The position numbers were made by a program, and so were the translations under genes. This document shows, piece after piece, positions 43,983 to 56,032 of a stretch of 64,000 nt of DNA. Below the pieces are notes generated by a model. That model had not been told where the DNA came from. It saw only the letters and a list, made by a program, of their open reading frames with translations, and searched no databases. The stretch comes from Chalara sp. BL73. Lineage: Eukaryota; Ascomycota; Leotiomycetes; Helotiales. Position 1 is the stretch's first letter. Every line of letters starts with the position of its first letter. The DNA lies in NCBI GenBank assembly GCA_918026815.1, contig CAKJVC010000100.1:1-64000 (forward strand), in the 5' to 3' direction.

Positions 43983-46355
43983 TTTGACTATCACATTGGC
44001 AAGTCGCAAGAGCAGAAATATTTATCGGCGTCGCACTCGACATGACTTCCTTCGCATGCGGATGGATGCGAGCATATTGCTATCAAAGAGATAATTACAG
44101 CTCATAGCAGGGAGAAGTTTTGTCACAATATAGGCAAACTCTATGCGGATAAGGAAGTTCGACGTCACAGAGAATGCATCCATGAGCACCGGTAGGGAGC
44201 AAAAAGACCACTAGTCCAGTCACCATTAAGGCCTAGATGCATCGAATGTATTTGGATGCCTCGAATCTCTTCAAGCATCAATCTGATCTCGAAAAGGCTA
44301 GTCAAGTATAGTTTCAAAACACTGTCTAAACTAACTTCGCAGTGTCTATCCTTTTTTTTTGCGAGAAAAAAACCACTTTTTAATGCTGGAACCAAAAACA
44401 ATGTCAAGGGCAAAGTGAGAAGCTCGACCAATAGAACTCAAAGAGACATCCCCACTCTAGAGGCCAAAAAAACACTCGAAAATGGAGCCTCGGGCTATTT
44501 AGTAAGCTTAAGTCGAGATGAAAAGATCTTGGATAGCATGGCTACATGGCAATGCTGCCCAAGGCATTATCCACTGGAGCTCGGTCACTCTTTGCTCCAC
44601 CTTTCACAAAACGACAAGTGGACCCTCACACCCGCAGTCTAATATATCATAGGCACAATAAACCTGGGCAACTCGTCCGCTGCAGTAGCTTAATGTAATT
44701 ACGTGATGTACAATTATACTTCTGCCTCAGGTGTGTGTTCTAGCAACACAGTTTTAAATAGCATCTGCCTTTCGCATTTTCTTTCAACTCAGTCTCTTTC
44801 TTTTCTATACTTTGTTCTCCCTTTGAGATTTTCGGGTTTGGCGACCCAACCCTCTCTCGACGATGCTCTACAGGGCATAGACTTTCGTAAAAGTTGTGGT
44901 TTGCAAAGACTGTTTCAAGCAGCTTACTTACATAGAACATACGAACGGTCACTGCCTACCGCACTCTGCCAGCATGATTTTGCATATCAGCAAGTCCTGT
45001 ATAAGTAAATGTCATTCCTAACCGTCCACTCATGATGACAAAGGGTTCGAAAGCAGATGCCAGCGTAGTCTCAGAACATCCCCTGCATTGAAAGCGATTC
45101 CCCACTTGGCAGTCATGGGCAGGACTGACCTTTGGCACGACTCATTTGCATCCGAGATATATGATCAGTGGGATCTATATGATAACCCATTTGACAACCA
45201 AGGTCAGCAACAGACAAGAAACGAATCAGCTCAAGTTCTTTCGGCCTGTTGATTGGAATAATAGAAACAAATATGAGAACGGTTATATCAGGTACTCAAT
45301 TGTGTGGTAAATAACTGTACATAATAGAGCAAGAGTGTCAAAGGACGTAGAGCAGGACATAGCTCTGGCACCTACTGCTTACTGAGAAAAGTCCCTCGAG
45401 CCTAAACTAGACGAATCCATGCAAAAAAAAGCAAAATTTTCTCAAACCTGACTTCACAAGTGTTGTGGCTTTGATTAGACAGCGTAAGAAGTCAGATCTG
45501 ACCAAACGATTTAATAATACTAGCATTGACGGGGATAGTTAAAGAGAGTCAACTTTCTTGCGTGGAGCGAACTTTACCATACACTCATTCAAATTACGTA
45601 GACACAACAAGTACCGCATTACAAAGAGAAGATAAAAAAGAGCCTGCGGCCATATCGGCGGCCATTTCAGCAGGGAGGACGATTATCAAGATGATTTGGC
45701 CATGAATCTGCGCATGCATGCGCGGGGATCTTGCAAGATGTGGAGCAGGGCCATCCTGTGAAGTAGTAGTTTTCGCAACGACACTTTCGTCGATGGTACT
45801 ATGGTCAAATGCTGCTTTCTGAATACCGTAAATAGAAGCTGAAATATTAGAATATTTTACAAAAAGCCAGGAAAAAAGCCTTTTGTCGGCTTTCTTCTAC
45901 TTGGTCAGTAAATTTGTTGGTGCCATTAGTGAGCATCGATATTCGTGGCGCAACTTACATTTAGTCTACAAAACATTGAATCATGGGCTGTTGGATTAAA
46001 CGCTGGTTTGGGCTTTCTGCTGTATTGTGGTACGGACAGAGATATTGTATATAGAAAGAATGTACGCCTACGCCAACGCCAACGCCAATAACGCCACCAA
46101 TCATAAGCAAACCCAGACAATGCTTTAGCACAGAAGCAAGAATACTACATTGTATAACACATTCGAGCAGAGCCGCCAGCCTCCAGCCTCCAGGTCCCCT
46201 TAATGTTACATCATGCTTTCCTGGCCACAATCTCCCAGAAAGTTCAAGCACACTATGGGGTCGCCAGTGTGCCTAACTTCTTCGGCTGCAAGTTTGGTAA
46301 ATCTGACCCTCGTTCAAGCCTTTTGAGACTAGCCCATTACATCTCGAGTATTAAG
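43983..46355. other. Intergenic stretch with minor frames
   Basis: About 2.4 kb with no recognised gene. A plus frame at 44256-44642 (128 codons) and a 44-codon frame from ATG 45116 (begins MGRTDLWHDSFASEIYDQW) have protein-like composition but no family match or splice context. GCCAAC hexamer repeats lie near 46069-46086. Poly-A and poly-T patches occur at 44350 and 45425. Confidence 0.4.
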
Positions 46356-46925
46356 TTACCTCGGTTTCTCCTCGAATTGCCTCAATAACTTCATCCCACA
46401 GTCGTCTCGGAGGATGCTATATGTAGTGTTGCCAACCTGTAATCGGGTACCTAAATCAAAGTCAGCATCGGATTCTTCTTTAATCAAGCAAAATGATGGG
46501 TGGCCATAGTTGATATCCGGACTAGGGACGGCCACCTGAGCAAGGCCTTCTCTATCGTTTAAATTTGGATAGGGCTTACCAGCCACATGAATCTCAACAC
46601 CTGTTAGCGTGCTGTTCAGCTCCGTCTCGTAGTTCAATTCCTTTACGGTGCAGTACCACTCTGCTTTCTCAAGCTCCACCTTTTTATCTTTCGCTTTCTC
46701 ACTATTCGCATCTATTCGAAACAGTTGATAAGAGCTGGCCTTGAAATCATATTTTCCAGGTCTGCCGATGACCCTACTGAACACCAAACGGTCACCTTGT
46801 TTGAAGAAATTAACTCCATGTGACAGCTGCTTCGGCTTGACTGCTTCGGCTGCTGCATTGTATCGTGCGGTATTTGCTGCTGCGAGTGTGGCCAGAAATA
46901 AGGGAATGGTGGCTTGAAGCTGCAT
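46356..46925 (-). CDS. Secreted small protein, unknown function
   Basis: A 189-residue intronless frame beginning MQLQATIPLFLATLAAANT, a signal peptide with likely cleavage after the Ala-rich end (about residue 17-18). The mature protein has three Cys (WYC, SFC and DDC contexts) and is rich in Lys and Glu. Short blocks such as HGVNFFKQGDRLVFSRV and TTYSILRDDCGMKL look folded rather than low-complexity. I recognise no domain. A GTAACT word at the stop codon would allow a spliced longer end, but nothing downstream supports it. An effector or cell-surface role is possible for an accessory-region secreted protein but is not shown. Confidence 0.65.
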   Translation of the reverse strand: MQLQATIPLFLATLAAANTARYNAAAEAVKPKQLSHGVNFFKQGDRLVFSRVIGRPGKYDFKASSYQLFRIDANSEKAKDKKVELEKAEWYCTVKELNYETELNSTLTGVEIHVAGKPYPNLNDREGLAQVAVPSPDINYGHPSFCLIKEESDADFDLGTRLQVGNTTYSILRDDCGMKLLRQFEEKPR

Positions 46926-47318
46926 TTTGCTGCTTGTAGTTATAGATGAGCTTCGGAGCGTGCAAAACTTATTGTGTATGGAAGGTCAAGCTAACCGAAA
47001 CAAGGACAGGCTGCAGAATATACTACACTTGATCTTGATATAATGAAAGTTGAGTTATGGCTCTTAGATATGGTAGACTTCTAGATCTTATATAGAATAC
47101 TGTAGGCATTTGTACATTGTCTTGCCTGGACGCTTGCTCAGTTGCCTGTTCCTCTACTCACCAGAAATCCGCTCACCAAAGTGTCCTGAATCCCACATCC
47201 CAATACCAACTTGTCTGAACGGATGACAATGTGGAGCAGATGGAGGATATGAATTTGAAATTGATAGGTAAAATTTCGCTAGGAATTGCCAAAGGACGGC
47301 GACATATCCATTGAGAGC

Positions 47319-47927
47319 TCATAGAGAACCAACAGCAGGGCCAGTGGAGGAGTGATCAGTCCCTGGGTGTTTATCAAGAACAAAATCCTGGGAGGATTTC
47401 ATTCGATCCGCTTCTCGCATAATTACCTCGACCTGGAACGACATACCAACGGGACGTTCGGTATATCCAGTAGATGGGATTCGGGCAGTGCCACTGCAAG
47501 TACCTTGTAGAGCTTGTTGGGGCCTATCGCAGACTCACAACTGTTGGTATCAATTAAATGTTGGAAACTAACATAACTTGCCGCATCCTCCACTCAACTG
47601 AATCTGATCCTCCAAGGATCTGGATTATTTGTATCTGTCTATCGTGCCTGAAAACCACATGGATATTATACAGATATCTTAGTATCAATATCTGGAACTT
47701 ACCTTTGTATCAACAAAACTGCCGCCCTTATGGTTGACCCGGAAGGCATGGTCTTCCAACACAGTACACAAGGAGAGAATGAAGAGGATGGGAAACGCTT
47801 CATCAGGCGTGTATAGCTTCGAGATATCTATTCGTAAGCAATACTGATCTTCATCAGAAAGGATTTTGGATGGTATAACCAGTTTCTTCATCGAAGGAGA
47901 TTCACAGGAAGGCGTCGCTCCAGCCAT
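47319..47927 (-). CDS. Unrecognised two- or three-exon gene
   Basis: Exon 1 is complement(47703..47927): ATG at 47927, MAGATPSCESPSMKKLVIP, then a well-formed stretch DEDQYCLRIDISKLY and LFILSLCTVLEDHAFRV, ending at a GTAAGT donor. The last exon, about 47533-47319, reads PQQALQGTCSGTARIPSTGY, ERPVGMSFQVEVIMREADR and ends VGSL before TGA at 47319-47321. The middle junction is uncertain: LSGGCGK near 47590 may be a short internal exon, but no acceptor and donor pair there is fully convincing. The pieces look like a conserved protein, but I do not recognise it. The start codon lies in the region shared with a frame on the opposite strand. Confidence 0.45.
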
Positions 47928-47977
47928 TACACCCGGCCAGCCCGCTCATCTCTCAGACCGAGACGAGTATATCCGAG

Positions 47978-48553
47978 TTGCTTAGGTTCTATGGCGGATA
48001 CCCTGTGAAACCTGCTTCGTTGCCGTTGTCTCACGATGAGCTCCTACGTGCAGTAATCTGTATTGCTGGGAAGGATGCTGCATTGAACGGCAGAATAACG
48101 GCATACAATCCCGCAACAAATCGAACCATATATTCTGTAGGAAGGAGTTCTGTTGATAGGCTCAAACGTGTATTCAGTGCCTTAGCAGGCGTTCCGCTTA
48201 TGGAGAATGATGTCCTGGTCGTGCTACATAGCCTTTCAGCTGCAGCCGAATCACATATATTCGGGAATGAGTCAAGACGGGTTGAAACCCATGGCTAGAA
48301 GGCTCGTAAACTCAAACAGCATGTCAACGGATGACGCTTGTGTTTCAATGGAAAACTTTATGGCCTTTGTGCGAGGATTTGGGATTGAGTGTCCCGTTGT
48401 CGAAGAAGATATTGGGTTCGAGCTGTTTAAGGAATTGGTCGAGAAGATGGCAAGTCATGCAACTGCCGGCAGGCGTGGCTGAAAGCTAACCCAATTCCGT
48501 AGCCCGCGTTTCTTGAAGCTATCGCTAAAGAAGCTAGCAGGTCCTGGGACTGA
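47978..48553 (+). pseudogene. Unrecognised gene with a frameshift and a likely GC-AG intron
   Basis: The frame from about 47945 reads SELLRFYGGYPVKPASLPL, HDELLRAVICIAGKDAALNG and RSSVDRLKRVFSALAG. Near 48262-48275 it must shift by one base to continue as QDGLKPMARRLVNSNS and SMENFMAFVRGFGIECPV, FELFKELVEKM. The 53-bp segment 48450..48502 starts GCAAGT, has GCTAAC and ends TAG; removing it joins EKM to PAFLEAIAKEASRSWD and a stop at 48551-48553. No start ATG is clear, and the frame extends upstream over the 5' end of the minus-strand gene. The shift suggests a damaged gene, or an unseen intron. The helical composition slightly recalls EF-hand-like N-termini of TLD proteins, a weak guess only. 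Confidence 0.42.
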
Positions 48554-48690
48554 CTATAAGGTTGAGGATGGCACAGGAAGGCAAGATATATGGAAGATAT
48601 ATGTTTCACGTACTGCACACAAGGATTCTAGCCTCTCTTATGCTTCAGCGAAAGGTACTTGAAATCGCCCTGGACGATGCATTATATTTG

Positions 48691-48711
48691 CTGTTGCTGC
48701 TGCTGCTGCTG
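48691..48711. repeat. CTG trinucleotide microsatellite
   Basis: Seven codon-sized units, CTG with one TTG variant. Confidence 0.85.
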
Positions 48712-49814
48712 CTATGGTGGCGGTGATTGAAAGTAGGTCGAGATCAAGTAAGGGAGAGTTGAGATTACTATCAAGGTATGTGGCTGGTGGTACATACACT
48801 AAGTACAGTAATAAAAGAGAGAGCGTGCTGGTTTCGGTTGTAGACGAAAGCCTAAGTATAAGAAATAAACCTTCAGGCTGAATGCGGCGTTGCCGAACAC
48901 TCAGCCGAGTAGATGCCCACCTGCCGGTCAAATGTCAACCAGGCTAAATGTTTTAAAGAGCGCTAGCTCGCGTTCGCATTTCGTGATTTCTTTGAACGGG
49001 GGTTAAGGGTTTGTTCGGGTTGAGGGGGAACAGCGGGAACCAACAAAAAAAAAAGGTTAAAAGATGCATGGAACTTCATCCTGTTTCAAGCATTTTCCAT
49101 GTACAGGACGGGGCCCCCTTCTCACCCTCATCAGGAAGGTTTTTTGGGCATCGGTAACCCTATTTGATCTTGGAGAGAGATGCGTAATGCCGTTTCAGGA
49201 TGTAGCCTGGCTGGTGCCCCCGTTCTGACTTGGAGCAAGCAAGCCTAGACCTTGCATATTCTTTCACCTGTTCAGCAACAACAGCAAAACAACTCCACCC
49301 ATCCTCATATTTCCTTAGAGTTTTAAATGATGCCATCTCCTCTGGACAATGTCTCACTGCTCGATATGCAACAGAGCTGCCAGTTTAGACGGGATCCCGC
49401 TGCTGATTGGTTGCGGACCACGACTAGATCTGGGTCTGGACGTCAGGAAACGGCGGTATGAGGGCAGCTTTGTTTGGCAGTACGACGGAACATCGGAAAG
49501 GCAGAGGGTACACGCACTAGAGTCGCGGGGAAGTGGGATGCTGCCGGTTGCGATGTGCAACAGCAGCAAGAATCAAAGATGATGGGCAATGATTGGGGAG
49601 TGCACGAAAAGAGTGAGCGGATGAGGGTACCGGCACGGTAGAGTGAGAGAAGAGTTATTTCCACCCAAGTAATATCCCAAGAATTTTAGCAACATATATC
49701 ATCTCAAACTATGTACTGTATGACTTTGCGGAGCTCCTTGTTTGTTGCTTCTAGCAGAAACGCCGATTCATTGTACTAGAAATCACTGCAAAGCCTCAAC
49801 CATGAGAACATGCT

Positions 49815-49835
49815 CTTCTTCTTCTTCTTCTTCTT
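49815..49835. repeat. CTT trinucleotide microsatellite
   Basis: Seven tandem CTT units; on the plus strand they encode a meaningless poly-Phe frame. Confidence 0.85.
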
Positions 49836-51108
49836 CTCAATAACACATGCGTGCTTGAAAACAGGGAAATCAGCTTGTGACAATAGATGCGCAACAAAAA
49901 CTCTTCCCTCGCAATCTCCGCACCAATGGCACAATCACCCATTTTTCATGCGTAGAGAGGCTCAAACACATGTAACGCTCGTGAGATCACAAGCAAAAAA
50001 AAAAAGGATTTCCCTGGAACCACAACCCCAAAAACACCTAGGTGAAAGCATTCGCTAGGGGGGGGAAACCTTACAATAACGTGATGTAAATGCAACCCAA
50101 ACCTCCGGAACCGACCTCGTCTAGCGCGCCAGCGGCCCACGTGTAACAGCTGCATTGAGATGCTGTAAATAAAGCCGATCTGGGGCTCGAGCATGCATAT
50201 CAGACCTCACCCGAGCCAATCAGCAGGACGCCGGATCGAAGAGTCCGCAACCAGCGTCGCGAGAGATGCTTATTGCTTTTTGCATCGCCAAGGGGAAAAG
50301 GGGGCTGGCAGAAAAGGCAGAGAAAAATCTAGAAGTTCCACTTATAGGGCATACGAAATGCAACAAAAGTCTTTTTTCCCCTCTACCCAATCTGAGCATG
50401 GCTGCGCTGGGTTGATCCACCGGTGGTGCGCTTGGGGTCCCGATTTAGAGATGTTGGGAGGGGGGGAAACGATCGAGGTGGACGAGCTAAGGCGGGAAGC
50501 CGCTCTGTGTCACATCCCATCGATGTGCAGCAAAGATCCAGGAGCAGGTTGCTATTGGAGGCGACTGGAGGGAGAGACACGCCATCCGTATGTGTCTCGA
50601 ATTTGTGCAGGTCTAGGGCATGTCTAGATCGACTTGGGGCGAGCGATTCGAGCCTGACGGGCAGCCCGAAAGTCTCTGGAACACAAGATTGAATCCTTTG
50701 GCCGTTTGCTGCTTCTGCTGCCATGATCTATCTTGCCAGAGGTGATGATCATGATAACACCGCGCCGGTTTGCTCGTGGCGACAAGTTTCTCCTTTTCCT
50801 TTCGCTTAATTGCCTTAGTTGGGCGTGTTGACATCCAGTTCGACATGTTTCCGGATCTGTGGAACATTCGAAAGGCCAATGAATCAGTTAATTTTGCCCG
50901 TTTACAGATTTCTCGTTACAAAATCAGAATCATGAGAAGTCAATCACTCAAAGGCCGCTCTCTCACGACCAGAGTCCCTTCCTCTTTTACAAGGAGAAGG
51001 TAAAGCAACCTTCTCATTGCAGCTTTCGACAGATTTCATCAACAATATCTGCTTCAAAGACAAACACTACCACCATATTGTATCCCAACTGTATCTACAT
51101 AAAAATTC

Positions 51109-52320
51109 ATGGCTTCTCACTCCTCAACACAACACGAAGGAGATGCTGGAGCCTCTACGAGCGGAAGTCTCCTAACTCCACCACCGCCATACATATGCAG
51201 TATTCACATATCAGACCCAGAATCCCTACAGCAGATTGTACACGGCCATTTTCCTTTTCAGATCTAAGGGAGTAAGCTGGTTTTGATGGTTATCAATTGC
51301 TAAACTGATGCCGCGTAAGCACGCGGAGCAGTGTTTTGGCTGCATAGCGTGGGTGGTTCGAAGTTCTAAAATGGCCCGCTGGGCTAATTCCAGAAAACAG
51401 TACACAATCCAGGACCGAGGAATCTAATGTCTCATGTCCCATTTGTAGAAGCGTCAGTAAGTGGGCTTTCGCTGACTATCAGCCCGAGATGTTGGAGTTG
51501 ATACCTTTCTTGATATACACACGATACTGGTGATGTCCGGAGAGCTTACAGGCATCCAATGGCTCATATTACGGACCGTATTTATCACGGCCCACGAGGT
51601 TCATTACTATTTCAAGCCTGACGGCTCACATACCATGCATGTTTTTGCTTCCCCATCTTCCGAGACGCAACCCACGGATAATTTCTTCAACGATAAGTAC
51701 GAAGTACTTCAATCTGATATGACAGCTGCGCAGAGGCAGAGAGCTTTGTACCTCCGACATATCCGTAGTCGCCCGCCTCTGAATTTTCAAATAGAGAAAT
51801 TTGAACCTAGTCACGCTATACTCCAGAGAACGGGCATTGGGATATCATACAACGGGATATGGAGTTTGCGCTCGTCCAATTAGGGACCAGGGTGGCTTCA
51901 AGAATTATAACCTAATTGGAAAGTTTTGATATTCCGGCGGAAGATGCATCTCCACCTGGTCGAATTAATCCGACGAAAGTATCTCAGAACCTGTCATACG
52001 TCGAATCTACTTTGCAAGAACACGGGATCCAGCAATTACTCAGGCCGGATGTTGCCAGTGCGGCGACAGATATTTGGCTAGCAGCAGATCATAAGGGACT
52101 TGACGCTGCCTTGAGAATACAATATGAATGTACCAATACTGGAGAAGACAATTAAGAAGAGCTCACCTTCACGAAATCGGCTATCCTCATGGGAGAGCTA
52201 CCGGTCATGGTACGGACAGCCGCAGAGGTTGGAGATATAGATGATCCATATGGCGGAGAGATCTCTAGAGCGGACCGGGAATCTGCAATAGCTGCAGCAA
52301 GAGAAGAAATGAAGTAAGTG
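51109..52320 (+). pseudogene. Degraded gene with CAA/CAG-to-stop lesions, family unknown
   Basis: From ATG 51109 (MASHSSTQHEGDAGAS) the frame meets TAA at 51265-51267. A second block (about 51540-51850) reads LRTVFITAHEVHYYFKPDGS and NFQIEKFEPSHAILQRTG, then needs a one-base shift to HWDIIQRDMEFALVQLGTR. TAA at 51913-51915 precedes SFDIPAEDASPPGRINPTK, HGIQQLLRPDVASAA, DIWLAADHKGLDAALR. After TAA at 52153-52155 the same frame continues EELTFTKSAILMGELPVMV, VGDIDDPYGGE and AIAAAREEMK, ending at a GTAAGT donor near 52315. Each TAA would be Gln if the first base were C. The reading frame is clear; the family is not recognised. Confidence 0.6.
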
Positions 52321-52329
52321 GTGTTTCTG

Positions 52330-53479
52330 AATTGCCGAAATCTCCTCATTTCAATTGACAATAACAAGCGTGTGGCATCTGAGAAAGGCCACCAGTAAAC
52401 GAACACTATAAACTGCAAGCTCCGCAAGAAAAAGGCTAACCACTTCATGTAGAAGCATACCGGAGCTCGTGTGACGGGCCAATATATCCCGGCCAAGCCT
52501 CCAGACGCCGCAAGGCCTGGAGATTAACCCGGGCCATACGCTTACAAGAATCGAAGATGAAATTTGCGTGGGAGTATGCGGGTTCTGTAAGGCGGAGCGC
52601 GGAGACGGAGGCGGAGGAGGACACAGTAATTGGGGTTGCTGGTTTGACGAGCGGTGGTATGAGCGATAGGGTTGCGTAAGAATCAAAGCTAGTATTGCCT
52701 CAATGACAACACCATTCGTAAGCCTGGTATTCAAGTTCTAGATACGGGCAGGCCATTATTCGCTTCTCAGAAATTTGCGAGTTGGAGGTACCAAGCACCG
52801 GCTTCCTTACAGCCATGACATTTTCCAGATCTGGACACATTGGAGGTTGGCCGCCGGAAGCACAAAAGTCCGTAGCTAAGCCAGACACGACGGTGCAAGT
52901 TCTAGAAAAGTTCCGAGCTCAGCAATTTTTTTTTTCAAGGAAGCAGAGATGGCCTCTGTCTCGGTACGCCGACCACACGCGTTCTAAACCCGCGGGTATA
53001 CTCTTCGATACTAGCAACGGCAGACTGAAACCACCGTGTCACGGCGGTCATACCTGCTCCCCTCCCTCCTCCCCGCCACCCTCTTTCTCGTATAATGGTC
53101 GCCAAAACAGTTGGCGCGGACGTGCCATGTATACGCAGCGGTCTGCTGATAACCATCTATTCTGATTCTGGATAGCGGATGTTCAACGGTCTGTACTCTG
53201 GCTAGCGATTGAGATGGGCGGTCTACTTGGGATTCGGGCGATTCTTTTTGTTTACCTGAGGGGAACTCCGAAGTCCCGTTTCTTGATGCACGCGTTTGCT
53301 GCTGTTGTGAGATTTAAAGAAGAAGAAAAGTAAAGGGGAAAGTGGAGAGTTTTAGTACCGTACTGGGCATTTCGTGGTAATGGAATGACGAAGGATAAGA
53401 GAGAGAGAGAGAGAGAGAGAGATTATTATATTCGGGTATCTCATTTTCATGTATCCAATGCAAACAAATGTCGCTAAGT
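52330..53479. other. Intergenic region downstream of the degraded gene
   Basis: About 1.1 kb. Overlapping frames on both strands (up to 127 codons) are Pro/Ser/Arg-biased. A possible last exon of the degraded gene upstream could lie in the first 200 bp, but I see no convincing acceptor. Confidence 0.4.
53399..53422. repeat. GA dinucleotide microsatellite
   Basis: Twelve GA units about 60 bp downstream of the transporter stop codon (the transporter is on the opposite strand). Confidence 0.9.
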
Positions 53480-55328
53480 TCAAGGCTGCACCGTCAGGCC
53501 AGCCGCATGCCGTCGAGCAGCCTCCTTGTCGGCCTCGACTCTCCTTAGTTGAATCTCCTTGTTCCTACCGAACAGTCCCAAAGCCATGGGCAGCGGGAAG
53601 ACAACCATGGCTAACACTGCTTGGAAGATCAACGCCCGGTAGTAGTTTCCCGGAGGCCTCTTGGTCCCGTCGTCAGCAGTGCCGTCGTTTATGCCGCTGT
53701 CTCGCAACGCATCAGAAATCACGATGAACAGTCCTCCAAGGAGCTGCCCGCCAACCCAGCAGATTGTGCTCGTTACTTCTGGGGAGACGGGATGCGTGAT
53801 CTCGATGATGTACTCCAGGGTCACGGGCATCAGACTGAAGGATGCTGCGCCGAGGACTGATAGGATAACGTAGATGGCCACTAGAGTTCTGGTGGCCGGC
53901 GCAAAAGTGAATGCTAAGTAGCACAATGCGATAAGAGGCACGCAGATCTTGATGGTGAGGAGCTGTGCTTTCGTTCTGTCGATAATGGGCGAGGCGACCG
54001 CGGCTGCAACCAAGCCTACGACAATGAGCAAGGCGCCCCCGATTCCAGCTTGCGTCTCGTCGAAGCCATATGGCGCGAGCATTCCGTTGATCAGGGTAGA
54101 AATGCTGTTGAACAGTCCAACGTACACGGTAAATGGGATCGTGATCATATAGAACTCTGGCGAGCTGAAGAGGACTTTGAGAGATGGTATAATTGGCTGC
54201 TTAGGGACCTCACTTGAAGCAGCTGCAGGGCTCGGGGGCTCTTTGGGAATAAAAAAGGAGGGCAGTGCTGCCACAGTTGCCTACAACATGTTAGTACAAA
54301 AAGAAGCGCGAATGAGGGATTAATGGGGACGAACAATAATGGAAACATATAACACCATATTGGGAATTTGGTCAACATCGCCATCCCCAGCCCATTCCGG
54401 GTTAATAAGCTGAGCCAAAGCACCCCCCAACGGGTTAGCCAAACTCATCAGCGCCGTAGCACCAACTCTTCCGCGATTAGTGAACCACAAATCCGAGTAT
54501 CTCGTGGGAGCTGCGAGCACAAAGGGCTGCGCGAAACCAATCAGGATCTGGCCAAACATGACAGCTCCATATTTGGGCCCTGCTTTTGTGCCTGCATATC
54601 TGATCCAGTTCCCAACCAATATGAATGCAGCAGCTACCATAATAGACAGTTTCGGGCCTCCTTTATGCAGGACCAAGATTACCAGCGGCGAGACGGCCAC
54701 AAAGGCGAAGAGGAAACCGGTACTGAGCCAGTTGATGGCAGATACCGAGACGCCATAGAACCGAGCGGACGTAGTCGAGTTTGCAGAAAATGTAAGCCAC
54801 TGGGGATATTATTAGCAGTCGCGGAGAGGCTTCGATTCGAGAAATACTTACGTCCCAGCTCACGACTATATTCAGCAGAACTAGCTGTATCAAGCCAAAC
54901 CACCTCCTCTTGTACACCTTGTATTCCTTCACCGAAACCCACGTTCTGGTTCCAAAGCCGTCCGTCGAGGCTGTCGGCGTATGCGTGTATCGCCGGGGTT
55001 GGCCATCGTCCAATAACTCTTCGTCGCTCCTTACAGTCTGCAAGGCTTCGACTTCGCCGATGCCGTCCGGTCCATCTCCGCTCCCATTGCTTTCCATGGC
55101 CTTCAGATCACCCTTTGAATCTTTGCCAGATCTAGCGTTCTCCTGAACGGTCGAGGATCCGCTTCCCTTAGTCATCCGCTTCATCTTTAACGGGCGCATT
55201 ATCGTCCAGCCGGGCACGGTTTCTTCAGAAATCTCCTTCTCTCTTCCAAACAGGCCTTGTTTCCCCGTGGTTTTCGTGGGCGAAACTTTCGTCTCCTTCG
55301 AAAGGGCATCACGGCCATGCGCGGCCAT
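53480..55328 (-). CDS. MFS transporter, FLVCR (SLC49)-like
   Basis: Exons complement(53480..54280, 54335..54799, 54852..55328) encode 580 residues. The N-terminal cytosolic part of about 135 residues is charged and disordered. Twelve hydrophobic segments follow, beginning [19 protein letters not shown], with the paired Asn-Trp-Leu-Ser feature [14 protein letters not shown] in the second. The motif [10 protein letters not shown] and later [20 protein letters not shown] match the FLVCR-like branch, whose animal members move haem, choline or ethanolamine; substrate here is unknown. Both introns (52 and 54 bp) have CTAAT or CTAAC branch sites and restore the frame exactly. The transporter should sit in the plasma or an internal membrane. 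Confidence 0.9.
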
Positions 55329-56032
55329 AATGAATGGCTTGTATAGTTGGCCTATACCCTAGCACGGGAATTGGTCGCCAAGCAGCAGCCCCTACGCCAA
55401 ACCTAGCTACCACTGTAAGAAATGATTTCCACACCGTGGAGGTCTGACAAGAGTTTACGATCAGGGCTACGATTGGGCGCACCGTGAGGAGAGGCCTATG
55501 AGAATATATGTATATATATACAGCTTTTGCGCAGTCCACAAAGATGGGAGAGGGGAATTGGAGGGCCTGTTTGCAGATCACGATAAGAGGAGGTCCAAGA
55601 ACCTCGGGGTAGGGCTCGTTTGGGCTGTTGGGTTGCAGGACACCTGATCAAAACCATACAGCCCCTGGCATTCAGTTAATTTCTCAGTACTGTTACCATG
55701 GCGTTTACACTTCGGGACACCGCGATGCGCTACGCTGCCAAATTGAAGATATCAGAAGGACATTCATTATTGTGGTCTCTCCATGCGCCGCCGCCTCAAC
55801 GTCGCAATATATCGTAAGGGTTTATTTTCACACTGCGCTCGCTTATGGAACTCCAAAAAATTCGAGGTTTATTCTATGGCTTTTCATATACTACATGCAG
55901 TAAAAAAATGCTTGTGCGGTAGTACAAAAACAAGGGTGTAGGGATATGTTCTGTACAAGAGGTGTTCTGATGCTCCCTTTCATTATCATCTAGTTGTCGT
56001 TCTTGAAGTCTGATTGCTATTCGACAATGAGA
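55329..56032. other. Intergenic region between transporter and QCR6
   Basis: About 700 bp between the transporter start and the QCR6 stop (both genes on the minus strand). It includes a TATATGTATATATATAC block near 55505-55521 that may be part of the transporter promoter. No gene seen. Confidence 0.45.

Larger units (their letters stand above)
48554..51108. other. Intergenic region with microsatellites
   Basis: About 2.5 kb without a supported gene. CTG units lie at 48691-48711 and CTT units at 49815-49835. Frames of 60-144 codons on both strands overlap each other and lack domains. Confidence 0.45.

Noticed and set aside
51340..51370. GGTTCGAAG motif resembling a T-loop
   Set aside because: Flanking bases do not form a T-stem or acceptor stem, so no tRNA call.
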